Source: Sulfitobacter sp. HI0040
GTDB lineage: Bacteria; Pseudomonadota; Alphaproteobacteria; Rhodobacterales; Rhodobacteraceae
Direction: 5' to 3'
NCBI RefSeq assembly: GCF_001634885.1
Contig: NZ_LWEX01000406.1
Span: forward strand, 22,841 to 86,840
DNA: 64,000 nt
Shown: one piece after another, positions 8,357 to 17,488 of the stretch
Layout of the letters: each line of letters opens with the position of its first letter
Position numbering within the stretch: the first letter of the stretch is position 1
Position numbers and translations under genes: made by a program
The notes under the pieces: generated by a model
What the model was told of the DNA's origin: nothing
Databases searched by the model: none
The model's input: only the letters and a program-made list of their open reading frames with translations

Positions 8357-8455
8357 ATGCCCCCTGCCCTGTCCTTCTTTTGTACTTTCCAAACTCGCCT
8401 CGCCATCGCAATACTCAACCCCAAAAGCGACATCTGCGAAGACGGGGGGACAGTT

Positions 8456-10084
8456 ATGGGCTGGATGCGGGACGAAACGGGGCTGGACAAATGTGCCGCG
8501 AACCATGTGGCGCTGACACCGTTGTCCCACCTGAGACGGGCCGCCGACGTCTTTGCCGACCGAACCGCGGTGATCTACGGCAGCCTTCGTCACAGCTATG
8601 CTGAATACTACGAACGTTGCACGCGACTGGCTTCGGCGCTCGGGGGCGCTGGGATGGAACCGGGCGACGTCGTGGCGACCCTGTTGCCCAACCTGCCCGC
8701 GCAGGCCGAAGCGCATTTCGGCGTTCCCGCCTGCGGGGCCGTGTTGAACACGATCAACACCCGCCTCGACGTGAACACCGTCGCATATATCCTTGAACAC
8801 GGCGGCGCACGCGTGCTTTTGGCGGATACCCAGTTTCTGGAACTGGCCGAGGCCACCTGCGCGCAGATGGAAGGCGACGCCCCCCTGATCATCGAAGTGC
8901 CCGACGCAGAGGCAGGTTTCGCCCCCAGCGGACGGCACAAGACCTATGAAGACCTGCTCGCCGAAGGCGACCCCGGCTTCGACTGGATCATGCCGGAAGA
9001 CGAATGGGAAAGTCTCGCGCTCAATTATACGTCCGGCACCACGGGGCGACCCAAGGGTGTCGTTTATCATCACCGCGGGGCCTATCTGATGACCATGGGC
9101 ACGGTGATTTCGTGGCGGATGGTTCTACATCCGGTCTTCATGCAGATCGTTCCCCTGTTTCACTGCAACGGCTGGAACCACACATGGATGATGCCGCTGC
9201 TGGGCGGAACGCTCGTCTGCTGCCGCGACATCACAGCACCTGCCATCTATGACGCCATCGCCGATCACGGCGTGACCCACTTCGGCGGCGCGCCCATCGT
9301 GCTCAACATGCTGGTGAACGCCCCCGAAAGCGAACGCCGTGCCTTTGACCATCAGGTGGAGGTGTTTACCGCCGGTGCACCCCCCGCCCCGGCCACCCTG
9401 TCCAAGATCGAAAAGCTGGGCTTCAACGTCACGCAGGTCTACGGGCTGACGGAAACCTACGGCCACGTGACGGAATGTCTCTGGCGACCGGAGGATTGGG
9501 ACGCACTCGATCAATCCGCACGGGCGGCGGTAAAGGCGCGGCAGGGCGTCGCCTTTCCGATGATGGAACATATCGACGTGACCGACGATGCAATGGCCCC
9601 CGTGCCGCGTGACGGCACCGCCCAGGGTGAGATCATGATCCGGGGCAACGCGGTGATGAAAGGCTACCTCAAGAACCCCGAAGCAACGCGGGAGGCCTTT
9701 GCCGGGGGATACTTTCATTCCGGCGACCTCGCCGTGCGGCACGCAGACGGTTACATCCAGATCGCGGACCGCGCGAAGGACATCATCATCTCGGGTGGCG
9801 AGAACATTTCTTCCGTTGAGGTCGAAGGCGCGCTGATGGAACATCCTGATGTGAACCTTGCCGCCGTGGTCGCCCGCCCTGATGAGAAATGGGGCGAGGT
9901 TCCCTGCGCTTTCGTGGAACTGAAGCCCGGCACACCGGCAGACGAGGCGGCCCTGATCGCCTTTACCCGCGAAAGGCTGGCCGGGTTCAAGACGCCGAAG
10001 AAGGTCATTTTCTGCGAATTGCCCAAAACCTCCACCGGCAAGATTCAGAAGTTCGAACTGCGCCGTCAGGCCGCAGCGCTCTGA
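8456..10084 (+). CDS. AMP-binding acyl-CoA ligase
   Basis: A 542-residue member of the ANL superfamily that activates a carboxylic acid as the acyl-adenylate and transfers it to CoA. The P-loop LNYTSGTTGRPKGVV is at about residues 188-202, the adenine motif VYGLTETYG near 330-340, and the hinge/A8 region YFHSGDLAV..DRAKDIIISGGENIS at about 418-450. The catalytic A10 lysine is in KTSTGKIQK near the end. Length and motifs fit medium/long-chain fatty-acid or methylmercaptopropionate-type ligases, but the substrate is not resolved. The ATG at 8456 follows a GGGGGA ribosome site. Thirty-three extra in-frame codons upstream do not resemble the family N-terminus. The stop abuts the stop of the convergent GNAT gene with no spacer. 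Confidence 0.9.
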   Translation: MGWMRDETGLDKCAANHVALTPLSHLRRAADVFADRTAVIYGSLRHSYAEYYERCTRLASALGGAGMEPGDVVATLLPNLPAQAEAHFGVPACGAVLNTINTRLDVNTVAYILEHGGARVLLADTQFLELAEATCAQMEGDAPLIIEVPDAEAGFAPSGRHKTYEDLLAEGDPGFDWIMPEDEWESLALNYTSGTTGRPKGVVYHHRGAYLMTMGTVISWRMVLHPVFMQIVPLFHCNGWNHTWMMPLLGGTLVCCRDITAPAIYDAIADHGVTHFGGAPIVLNMLVNAPESERRAFDHQVEVFTAGAPPAPATLSKIEKLGFNVTQVYGLTETYGHVTECLWRPEDWDALDQSARAAVKARQGVAFPMMEHIDVTDDAMAPVPRDGTAQGEIMIRGNAVMKGYLKNPEATREAFAGGYFHSGDLAVRHADGYIQIADRAKDIIISGGENISSVEVEGALMEHPDVNLAAVVARPDEKWGEVPCAFVELKPGTPADEAALIAFTRERLAGFKTPKKVIFCELPKTSTGKIQKFELRRQAAAL

Positions 10085-10588
10085 TCAACTGTTGCCCTGG
10101 CCGGGCAAGGTCTTCTCATAGCGCCATACGTCGAGCACCCACGCGCCCAGTGCCGCCTCGACCGTGTAGCTTTCGGTTGCCGTACGCCGCCAGCCCGCCC
10201 GCTCGTAGAAGCGGGCGGCCCGCCTGTTGCCTACCGTGCAGACCAGTAACTTTTCCCCCGGCCCCATCGCGGCCTCCGCCCGTTTCATCAGCACGGTGGC
10301 AAGCCCGCTACCCCGGAGTGAGGGCGCCACGTAAAACTGGTAAAGCTCATCCCCTTCGATCATGCAAAAACCCACGATCCGTCCTCCGTGCCATGCGGCC
10401 AGCGTGCCCGGGAGATGGGCCCGGGTTCGATCCTCGAACTCATCCAAGGTGCGCGATGCGGTCAGTTCCGGGGCGACAATCGCCGCGTGGCTATCATGCC
10501 AGCCGTCGTGCCAGATGCGTGCCAAACCGGGGATGTCTTCTGCCTGCCCGGGTTTCAACTGCAGATCGTTCCATTCGTCCGGTGCCAT
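10085..10588 (-). CDS. GNAT-family N-acetyltransferase
   Basis: A 167-residue GCN5-related acetyltransferase. Motif A, the acetyl-CoA pyrophosphate loop, is seen as FYVAPSLRGSGLATVLM (about residues 85-101). It is followed by the motif B region CTVGNRRAARFYERAGWRR. The N-terminal half has an acidic strand-helix pattern typical of the fold. The acceptor substrate is unknown. The gene is convergent with the acyl-CoA ligase, and the two stop codons touch. It is divergent from the membrane protein at 10650, leaving about 60 bases for both promoters. Confidence 0.9.
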   Translation of the reverse strand: MAPDEWNDLQLKPGQAEDIPGLARIWHDGWHDSHAAIVAPELTASRTLDEFEDRTRAHLPGTLAAWHGGRIVGFCMIEGDELYQFYVAPSLRGSGLATVLMKRAEAAMGPGEKLLVCTVGNRRAARFYERAGWRRTATESYTVEAALGAWVLDVWRYEKTLPGQGNS

Positions 10589-10649
10589 TGCGACCTCTAC
10601 TGCCTATGGTAGACTGCTGACAAAAGAACTGGGGCAGTACAAGCGACAG

Positions 10650-11663
10650 ATGACGGCGCTCACGAAATATGCGCGGATCGAGGCGACCGGCCTGTGGCGT
10701 CCCGATCCCAAAAGCCAGCGGCGCGAGGTTGTCGTTTCCATCGGGGATGCGACGCTTGTCATTACCGATACGGCGGATCGTGCGCTGACCCATTGGTCGC
10801 TTGCCGCCGTCATGCGCGCGGATACCCAAGGGGCCGAGGCCGTCTATCACCCCGACGGCGATCCGGGCGAAACGCTGGAGCTTTCGGCGGATGAGGGCGA
10901 GATGATCGCCGCCATCGAACAGCTGCGCCGCGCCATCAACCGCGCGCGCCCGCGCACGGGACGTCTGCGGTGGCTCGGCGTTCTGCTCTCCGTGGCATTG
11001 GTGGCTGGGGTGGCGCTGGTTTGGCTGCCGGGGGCGCTGCGCGATCACACCCTGAACGTCGTGCCGCAGGTGAAGCGTGCTGCCATCGGGGCGGCGCTGC
11101 TCCGACGGATCGAACGTCTTTCCGGCCCCGGTTGCGCGGCCCCCGAAGGCAAGCTGGCGCTGGCGCGGCTCGGCGCGCGGCTGAAGGCGGGGGACCTCGC
11201 CGTTTTGCCTGACATGGTGCAACCCAGCCTGCACCTTCCCGGACGGCTCATCGTGCTGGACCGCAGTCTGGTCGAGCAATTTGACGAACCGGACGTGGCC
11301 GCAGGCTATATCCTGACAGAAGACACCCTGCGGCTCGGCAACGACCCCCTGCGGGATCTGCTGAACTACGTCGGCCTGAGAGAGACCTTTCGCCTGCTTA
11401 CCACGGGCGAAATCGCGGCCCCCGCGCTCGATACCTATGCAGAGGCGCTGATGACCCGGCCCCGCCCCGCAGCGCCGGTAGGGCCGTTGCTCAAGCGGTT
11501 CGAGCGGGCGGCGCTGCGCAGTACCCCCTATGCCTATGCGCGGGATCCCTCGGGGGAAAAAACGCTCGATTTGATCGAAGCCGATCCGATGGCCGGCCGC
11601 GCAACAGAACCATTGATGTCCGACGCGGACTGGTTGCGGCTGCAAAGCATCTGCGGGGGGTAG
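10650..11663 (+). CDS. membrane-anchored protein, possibly a degenerate M48-type peptidase
   Basis: A 337-residue protein with a soluble N-terminal part (1-110), one strong membrane helix at about 111-132 (WLGVLLSVALVAGVALVWLP), and a long C-terminal part presumably in the periplasm. The segment LPGRLIVLDRSLVEQFDEPDVAAGYIL (about 200-227) resembles the strand-helix of M48 metallopeptidases just before HExxH. Here the zinc motif itself is absent (LTEDTLRLG follows), so it would be catalytically dead if related. The relationship is inference and needs a profile search. The start is the first ATG giving a hydrophilic leader after the divergent GNAT gene. The SGNH hydrolase begins 2 bases after its stop, indicating co-transcription. 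Confidence 0.75.
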   Translation: MTALTKYARIEATGLWRPDPKSQRREVVVSIGDATLVITDTADRALTHWSLAAVMRADTQGAEAVYHPDGDPGETLELSADEGEMIAAIEQLRRAINRARPRTGRLRWLGVLLSVALVAGVALVWLPGALRDHTLNVVPQVKRAAIGAALLRRIERLSGPGCAAPEGKLALARLGARLKAGDLAVLPDMVQPSLHLPGRLIVLDRSLVEQFDEPDVAAGYILTEDTLRLGNDPLRDLLNYVGLRETFRLLTTGEIAAPALDTYAEALMTRPRPAAPVGPLLKRFERAALRSTPYAYARDPSGEKTLDLIEADPMAGRATEPLMSDADWLRLQSICGG

Positions 11664-11665
11664 CC

Positions 11666-12370
11666 ATGCTCGACCTGCCGGCCCGCTTGCTGCTGTCCCC
11701 CCTATTGGCAGCGCAAGCCGTGGGGGTCCGGCGCCGGGCGCTCCGTCTGCCGGAACCCGAAGGCCCCCGCGCGGGCCAAACGGGGGCGGGACCGCCCCTG
11801 TCGCTGCTGATCATCGGTGACAGTTCAGCCGCGGGGGTTGGCGTAACCCGGCAGCAGGACGCGCTTTCAGGGCAGCTTACCCATCGGCTTGCCCAGCGGT
11901 TCGATCTGCGCTGGCGGTTGCAGGCCCGCACCGGGGCCACCACCGGCAGCACACTGGCCGATCTGGCGACGGCCAAACCGGAACCGTTCGACGTGATCAT
12001 CACCGCGCTTGGCGTGAATGACGTGACGCGTCTGGTGCCCTATCCCCTCTGGCTTCGTCGGCAGGGCGCCTTGCTCGAACGCCTGCGCCTGCTTCACGGA
12101 CCCCGGCGCATCTACGTTTCCGGCGTACCGCCCGTCGGAAGCTTCCCGCTACTGCCCGATCCCCTGCGTTGGACGCTGGGGCGTCAGGCCACCCGATTTG
12201 ACCAAGGGTTGGCCGCCTTGCTGCACGGCACATCCGATGCGGTGCATGTCCCGTTCGACCTGCCGATGGACCCCTCGCTGATAGCACAGGACGGGTTTCA
12301 TCCCAGTGCAAGCCTCTACGCGGAATGGGGTGAAAGAAAAGCCAGCCGGATCGTCTCCGACTGGCTTTGA
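11666..12370 (+). CDS. SGNH/GDSL hydrolase
   Basis: A 234-residue esterase-fold protein. The SGNH blocks are visible: GDSSAAGVG (block I, nucleophile Ser near residue 52), the Gly of TGATTGST (block II), GVNDV (block III, Asn near 113) and DGFHPS (block V, catalytic Asp/His near 211-214). It should hydrolyse an ester or remove acetyl groups; many relatives act on lipids or acylated sugars. The N-terminus (MLDLPARLLLSPLLAAQAVG) is mildly hydrophobic and could be a membrane anchor or uncleaved signal. It is tightly spaced behind the membrane protein (2 bases) and converges on the SPOR-domain gene. Confidence 0.9.
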   Translation: MLDLPARLLLSPLLAAQAVGVRRRALRLPEPEGPRAGQTGAGPPLSLLIIGDSSAAGVGVTRQQDALSGQLTHRLAQRFDLRWRLQARTGATTGSTLADLATAKPEPFDVIITALGVNDVTRLVPYPLWLRRQGALLERLRLLHGPRRIYVSGVPPVGSFPLLPDPLRWTLGRQATRFDQGLAALLHGTSDAVHVPFDLPMDPSLIAQDGFHPSASLYAEWGERKASRIVSDWL

Positions 12371-12392
12371 TCATGTCTGACGAAGTGGCGCG

Positions 12393-13955
12393 TCAGCGGC
12401 GCGCGAATGCGTCCCGGTATCCGGCACCCCGCAGGCGCGAAATCGCCGTTCTGGTAGCCTGATCCCCGGTGAAGGGACCCGCCTGCACGATCATCAATGT
12501 ACGACCGCCGGACCTTGCCTGCCCGATATGGGCGCGCATTCCCATCGCGGCAATGCGCTGGGCGGCGCGTTGGGCATTGGCCGGATCGCCATAGCTGCCG
12601 ACCTGCACGAAACTGGCACCTGCGCCGGTTGTAGCCTGTCGCACCGCGGCGGCGCTTTGCACGCTGGCTCTTGCCGGTGATTGCGCGACCTTGGCGTGGC
12701 GCCTGGCCTTCGGGGTGGACCGGCTGGAATAGACAGGTTGGCGGCCAGCGCGGGCGGACGTGCCGTTGCGGATGACCTGTTTCACAACCACGCCATCGCG
12801 GCGGACGATTTTCACCACACCCAGTTCACGGCGCTGCACCGCAATGCTGAGATAGGGATAGACGAGCGGCACCGTAGCCGTGACATCCTTGCCCGTGCGC
12901 TGGTTGATCAGCCGGCGGGGCAGCTCATTCGTCCAGATCAGCATCATATCGGCGCGGCCACTCAGGGTTTGCTCCGCCCGGTTCGGGTTCAACCGACCGT
13001 CTTCCCAGACCCGGCGATAGCCCTGCGGCACGGCAACGTTCCGGGTATTCAACCGATTGATGGCCACATGCTTCGGCACCACACGGGTCTGCCCAGTAAT
13101 CTCGGGGACAACAGGCCGCGCGACGCGGGAGGCTACCGGCGCAGTAACGACCGCGGTCTGCGCGGCCGGGGCGGCCGTTACGGGCGCAGGCCGGGCCGCG
13201 GGGACGGGCGCAGGCTGCAGCGCCGGTGCAACGGCGCTGGTCCGATTGCTCGGCTGCGCGGTCCGCACCCCGGTGCCATGATAGGGAACGATGGGCGCGG
13301 CCTGCGGGCCGCAGCGAACAGCGAGCTTGCCGTTCGTAGGCAGATAGCGCTGGCCCATCGCGGAAACCCCCGGGCAGACCGAAGCGGTACGCCGCGTGGT
13401 CACCGTCGCCGGGGAGGCAGGCTTGGGTGTGGGGGCGACAGCCGCAGGACGCGAGACAATCACCGGCGCGGGCCGCGGGGCGGTCTGCCGCACCACGACC
13501 GGCGCAGGCGCAGGCTTTGGTACACGGCGCACCGTGGTTACCCGCCGCGGCGCGGGCTTCGGCTGGGCCACGGGGGCTGTTACGGCCGCAGTGGCCCTCG
13601 GCGTCGTGCGGCGCACAGGCGCCGTGGTGGAAGCAGCGGGCTGCCGTGGTGCATTATCGAGCGTAATCTGCTCCACCGCCGGTGCGGGCTGCGGCGCGGC
13701 GGCCACCTGCCCCAGATTGGTGGGGGCAAAGCCACAGACAGTTTGCCGCTTGCGTGAAACCCGAGGCACCCAGGTCACGTTGCCGTCGATCCCTGCACGG
13801 ATAAATACGCAGCCCTTGCTGTCCACGTATTGCTTGCCCTTGTAGCTTGCAGGCGGGAACTCGGCTGGCAGCTGGTTCCTGATCTGCGCCTGAACTGCAC
13901 CGGTTCCGACCGTGGCCGAAAGCAGGGCGATAGTGATAATCCTTGTGATCTTCAT
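12393..13955 (-). CDS. exported SPOR-domain protein
   Basis: A 520-residue protein with a signal peptide (MKITRIITIALLSATVGTGA, cleavage after VQA). A conserved N-terminal segment of about 60 residues follows, with paired Cys (CVFI and CGFAP). Then comes a long Ala/Pro/Val/Arg-rich linker (about 90-330), a second ordered region (about 340-420), and a C-terminal SPOR domain at about 448-520 (ASFVQVGSYGDPANAQRAA to LRGAGYRDAF). SPOR domains bind denuded peptidoglycan glycan strands and target proteins to the division septum. A periplasmic cell-wall or division role is therefore likely. The ATG at 13955 is chosen because it starts the signal peptide; 24 upstream codons are dropped. It converges on the SGNH gene. 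Confidence 0.88.
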   Translation of the reverse strand: MKITRIITIALLSATVGTGAVQAQIRNQLPAEFPPASYKGKQYVDSKGCVFIRAGIDGNVTWVPRVSRKRQTVCGFAPTNLGQVAAAPQPAPAVEQITLDNAPRQPAASTTAPVRRTTPRATAAVTAPVAQPKPAPRRVTTVRRVPKPAPAPVVVRQTAPRPAPVIVSRPAAVAPTPKPASPATVTTRRTASVCPGVSAMGQRYLPTNGKLAVRCGPQAAPIVPYHGTGVRTAQPSNRTSAVAPALQPAPVPAARPAPVTAAPAAQTAVVTAPVASRVARPVVPEITGQTRVVPKHVAINRLNTRNVAVPQGYRRVWEDGRLNPNRAEQTLSGRADMMLIWTNELPRRLINQRTGKDVTATVPLVYPYLSIAVQRRELGVVKIVRRDGVVVKQVIRNGTSARAGRQPVYSSRSTPKARRHAKVAQSPARASVQSAAAVRQATTGAGASFVQVGSYGDPANAQRAAQRIAAMGMRAHIGQARSGGRTLMIVQAGPFTGDQATRTAISRLRGAGYRDAFARR

Positions 13956-14045
13956 GTCGTGCCCCCACACAATGTTGTGTCCACGATGCCTCATCGCGCG
14001 AATCGAGTAAAGCGGTCCGGGGCACAATTCGACCGCCTCGGGGGA

Positions 14046-14687
14046 TTATTTCGTGCCGAACATCCTGTCGCCCGCGTCGCCGAGTCCGGGCACGATGTAA
14101 CCCACCTCGTTCAGTGCCTCGTCCACCGCGGCAGTGACGATGGGCACGTCCGGATGCGCCTCTTTCATACGGGCCACGCCTTCGGGTGCGGCGAGCAGGC
14201 AAAGAAAGCGAATGTTCGTGGCACCCGCCTGTTTCAACAAATCGATCGCCGCCGCAGAGGAGTTGCCCGTGGCCAGCATCGGGTCTACCGCAATGACCAG
14301 TCGGTCATCAAGGCCTTCGGGGACTTTGAAATAATACTGCACCGGCTGCAGCGTCTTTTCATCGCGGTACAGACCCACGAAACCGACCCTCGCGGAAGGA
14401 ACCAGTTCCAGCACGCCGTCCAGCAGACCATTCCCCGCCCGCAGGATCGAGATGAGCGCCAGCTTCTTGCCGTCCAGCGTCGGGGCATCCATTTCCTGCA
14501 TCGGGGTGGTGATGCGCTTGGTCGTCATCGGCAGGCCCCGGGTGACTTCATAGGCCAACAACTGGGAGATCTCTCGCAGCAACTGCCGGAAAACCGCCGT
14601 GGGGGTATCGCGGTCGCGCATGATCGTCAGCTTGTGCTGCACCAATGGATGATCGACGATCTTGAGGTGTTCGGGTGTATCGGTCAT
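14046..14687 (-). CDS. upp: uracil phosphoribosyltransferase
   Basis: A 213-residue enzyme that makes UMP from uracil and PRPP in pyrimidine salvage. It shows the family N-terminus ([19 protein letters not shown]), the [18 protein letters not shown] segment, the PRPP-binding loop [19 protein letters not shown] (about 128-146) and the uracil-binding [18 protein letters not shown] tail. The ATG at 14687 has an excellent AAGGAG site 7 bases upstream and gives the normal length. The frame stays open for another 88 codons upstream, to 14951, which is reported separately. In related bacteria upp is usually grouped with deoA/deoB/cdd. Here it is separated from them by the sugar-transferase fusion gene on the other strand. 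Confidence 0.96.
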   Translation of the reverse strand: MTDTPEHLKIVDHPLVQHKLTIMRDRDTPTAVFRQLLREISQLLAYEVTRGLPMTTKRITTPMQEMDAPTLDGKKLALISILRAGNGLLDGVLELVPSARVGFVGLYRDEKTLQPVQYYFKVPEGLDDRLVIAVDPMLATGNSSAAAIDLLKQAGATNIRFLCLLAAPEGVARMKEAHPDVPIVTAAVDEALNEVGYIVPGLGDAGDRMFGTK

Positions 14688-14980
14688 GGGCGGGCTCCTT
14701 CGGTTCTTCCGCTTCTGCCGCGAAACGCGCGATATCGCAAGGCGGCGGAACTTTCCTTCGCTGATGTAGCGACCGGAAGGCTGCCGCGTCTTGGGGTTCT
14801 GATCAGTATCTTCGATCGGCGTGAACTTGATCATGCAATCTGAAAGTTCGCCGATGCCGCCCCCGGACATGCCACTGGCCTTCCTGCTGTGCGTGACATA
14901 TAGAAACTTCGCGCAATGCGCCCTGCAAGCATCTGAAATTATTCGTCCCAATTAGCTCGTCTTTACCAGCTAACTTATCC

Positions 14981-16186
14981 ATGGAGCTTCCTTTGAAAGT
15001 CGTAATTACCGGCGCCTCGGGATATGTTGGTCAAAATATTGTTCCCATTCTCAAAGCGCAATGCGATGCCATTTTGCTCGTTGGCCGAGATGTAAGTAAA
15101 TTGCGGGAAACCTTCCCCGGACTGGAATATTGCACTTTTCAAGAGTTGGAAGCGAAGGCGGCAGGCTTCGATACGCTTGTCCATCTATCTGTGTTGAATA
15201 ACGACCAGGAGGGAACTGAAGCCGATTTCCACAAGGTGAATACAGAACTTACGATCCAAACGGCAAAGTCGGCAGAGGCCTGCGGCATCCAGAGGTTCTA
15301 CAACATATCTTCGGTACATGCCTTGGATGAGCAGAATCTATCCCTCTATGCCAAAAGCAAGCGTGCCGCCGTCGCGGGTTTATCTGAATTCACCCGCCTT
15401 CAGGTTATCAACGTCTATCTTCCTTTCGTGCGCGGAACTCAATGGAACGGAAAGCTGGCCTTTCTCAATTCAGTGCCGCCGGTTGTGGAAAGTTCGCTGA
15501 AGACTTTCCTCCTCGCGCTCAAACCCTCGGTGGAAGCCCGCGAATTGGCCGACTTTATTTTGCACTCTGACAGCAAACAAGACACGGTGATCTTATCCAA
15601 TGGGCAGTCAAACAACCCTGCCTACGCGATAATCAAGCGAGGGATCGACCTCCTCTTTGCCATCGCGGTTATTGTCGTGATGGGTTGGGCGCTTTTGATT
15701 GTCTGGGCTCTGATACGCTTCGGGTCGCCCGGGCCCGGAATTTTCGCGCAAGACCGTGTAGGCCAGCATGGGAAGACGTTCACCTGCTATAAATTCCGTA
15801 CGATGCAGGATGGAACGGTTCAGTTGGGAACCCACGAGGTATCGCAATCGGCTGTTACGCCGATCGGTCGCTTTTTGAGGCGCACCAAGATCGATGAACT
15901 GCCTCAGGTCTGGAACATCTTCAAAAATGAAATCAGCCTGATTGGCCCTCGTCCCGGGCTACCTGTTCAGACGGATCTATTTCAGGCCCGGCAAGCCCGC
16001 GGTGTGTTCGAGGTAAAGCCGGGTATCAGCGGTTTGGCCCAGGTCAACGATATTGATATGAGCGATCCGGAAAAACTGGCGAAATGGGACGCGCGCTATA
16101 TTCGGCTGCAGTCGCTGATACTGGACCTTAAACTTGTATTGGCGACCATCAGGGGCAAAGGTCAAGGCGACAAGACTAGCGCTTAG
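14981..16186 (+). CDS. SDR-like epimerase/dehydratase domain fused to a sugar-phosphate transferase
   Basis: A 401-residue two-domain protein. Residues about 5-205 resemble an extended short-chain dehydrogenase: the nucleotide-binding motif TGASGYVG at 10-17 and the catalytic Tyr/Lys pair in YAKSK at 123-127. Residues about 215-400 are a bacterial polyprenyl-phosphate sugar-1-phosphate transferase of the PglC/WbaP type. This part has one membrane helix (IDLLFAIAVIVVMGWALLIV), KFRTM, DELPQVWNIF and the LIGPRPGLP signature. It would start a surface glycan by loading a sugar phosphate on undecaprenyl phosphate, possibly with the first domain modifying the nucleotide sugar. The gene is AT-richer than its flanks and sits inside the deo-upp cluster on the opposite strand, which suggests acquisition. 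A TTG at 14993 after GGAG is an alternative start. Confidence 0.88.
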   Translation: MELPLKVVITGASGYVGQNIVPILKAQCDAILLVGRDVSKLRETFPGLEYCTFQELEAKAAGFDTLVHLSVLNNDQEGTEADFHKVNTELTIQTAKSAEACGIQRFYNISSVHALDEQNLSLYAKSKRAAVAGLSEFTRLQVINVYLPFVRGTQWNGKLAFLNSVPPVVESSLKTFLLALKPSVEARELADFILHSDSKQDTVILSNGQSNNPAYAIIKRGIDLLFAIAVIVVMGWALLIVWALIRFGSPGPGIFAQDRVGQHGKTFTCYKFRTMQDGTVQLGTHEVSQSAVTPIGRFLRRTKIDELPQVWNIFKNEISLIGPRPGLPVQTDLFQARQARGVFEVKPGISGLAQVNDIDMSDPEKLAKWDARYIRLQSLILDLKLVLATIRGKGQGDKTSA

Positions 16187-16288
16187 CGCCAGCGGCTCTC
16201 TATCAGCCCAAACATTGGCGATTGAGTTGACCCTCGGTTGGCTCGGGTAACATCCGATCGTTGAGCTGCCGGCCTTTCTTCAAGCGAC

Positions 16289-17488
16289 TCAGCCCTCCGG
16301 AATGGTCACTCCCAGATGCGCCGCCACCAGTGGCGCCACATCGGCAAATCCTATCTGTCCCAGAGATCCTGCCCTTGTTCCGGCCACGAGAACAGGCACG
16401 CGTTCGCGGGTGTGGTCCGTACCGATCCACGTGGGGTCGTTGCCATGATCGGCCGTCAGCAAAAGCATGTCTTCAGGGCGCAAACGTTCAAGTACCTTGC
16501 CCAATCGCGCGTCGAACCATTCGAGCGCCCGCGCATAGCCCGATACGTCCCGGCGGTGGCCATAGATGCTGTCGAACTCCACGAAATTGGCGAAGGTCAG
16601 ACACCCTTCGGGGGCTTCTTCGACAGCGGCGGCGAGATGGTCCATCAGCGTCGCATCCGTCCCCTTGCTGACCCGGTCGATACCCTGCATGGAAAAAATA
16701 TCGCCAATCTTGCCGATCGCATGCACGGCGTGGCCCGCGTTCTGAACCCAGTTCGTCAGCACCGGGCGGGGGGGCAGGATCGCGAAATCACGCCGGTTGG
16801 GCGTCCGCTCGAACCCGTTTTCCGCATCCCCCACGAAGGGGCGCGCGATGACCCGACCGACCTTCATGGAATGGAGCCGGGGTGCCACCGCTTCGCAAAG
16901 CTCAAGCAGGCGGTCCAACCCGAAGGTCTTCTCATGCGCGGCAATCTGGAAGACCGAGTCCGCCGAGGTGTAGCAGATGGGCCAGCCACTGCGCATATGC
17001 TCCGCGCCCAGCGCCTCGATGATCGCGGTACCGGGGGCGTGGCAGTTCCCGAGGATACCGGCGGTGCCCGCCGCTTCGGCGACATGATCGATGAGGTCGG
17101 GCGGAAAGGACTCTTCGGTCTTTTCGAAATAGTGCCAGTCCCAGGGCACCGGCAACCCGGCGAGTTCCCAGTGACCCGATGGCGTGTCCTTGCCGCGGGA
17201 CGTTTCGGTTGCGGCACCCCAGCGGCCATGTGGCGTGACGCGGGGCAACCCGGCAGGGCCCTCACCGGCCGCCAATTCCATTGCATGTGCCAGACCAAGG
17301 CTGTTGAGGTGGGGCACATGGAGCGGGCCGGAGCGCCCCTCTTCTGCCCTGCCCTGCGCGCAAGCCTCCACGATATGGCCGAGCGTATTTGCTCCGGTAT
17401 CGGGGACGCTGCCGTTGAAGAATTCGCCTGCATCCGGCGCTCCGCCAATGCCGACGGAATCCATTACTACCAAGAAAGCGCGGGCCAT
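16289..17488 (-). CDS. deoB: phosphopentomutase
   Basis: A 399-residue enzyme that interconverts (deoxy)ribose-1-phosphate and -5-phosphate in nucleoside catabolism. It is an alkaline-phosphatase-fold metalloenzyme: the N-terminal [14 protein letters not shown] holds the first metal Asp (residue 10). TGANTLGHI follows with the phosphorylated-Thr region. The central cap domain contains [11 protein letters not shown], and late in the chain [21 protein letters not shown] carries the second metal cluster. The length is normal. The start overlaps the deoA stop by one base (TGATG), so translation is coupled. It uses the sugar phosphate released by DeoA. Confidence 0.96.
   Translation of the reverse strand: MARAFLVVMDSVGIGGAPDAGEFFNGSVPDTGANTLGHIVEACAQGRAEEGRSGPLHVPHLNSLGLAHAMELAAGEGPAGLPRVTPHGRWGAATETSRGKDTPSGHWELAGLPVPWDWHYFEKTEESFPPDLIDHVAEAAGTAGILGNCHAPGTAIIEALGAEHMRSGWPICYTSADSVFQIAAHEKTFGLDRLLELCEAVAPRLHSMKVGRVIARPFVGDAENGFERTPNRRDFAILPPRPVLTNWVQNAGHAVHAIGKIGDIFSMQGIDRVSKGTDATLMDHLAAAVEEAPEGCLTFANFVEFDSIYGHRRDVSGYARALEWFDARLGKVLERLRPEDMLLLTADHGNDPTWIGTDHTRERVPVLVAGTRAGSLGQIGFADVAPLVAAHLGVTIPEG

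Noticed and set aside
8357..9073. A long N-terminal extension of the EamA frame
   Set aside because: It is antisense to the acyl-CoA ligase and not hydrophobic like the transporter.
12681..13757. A 358-codon forward ORF rich in Arg and Gly
   Set aside because: Antisense to the Ala/Pro-rich linker of the SPOR protein.
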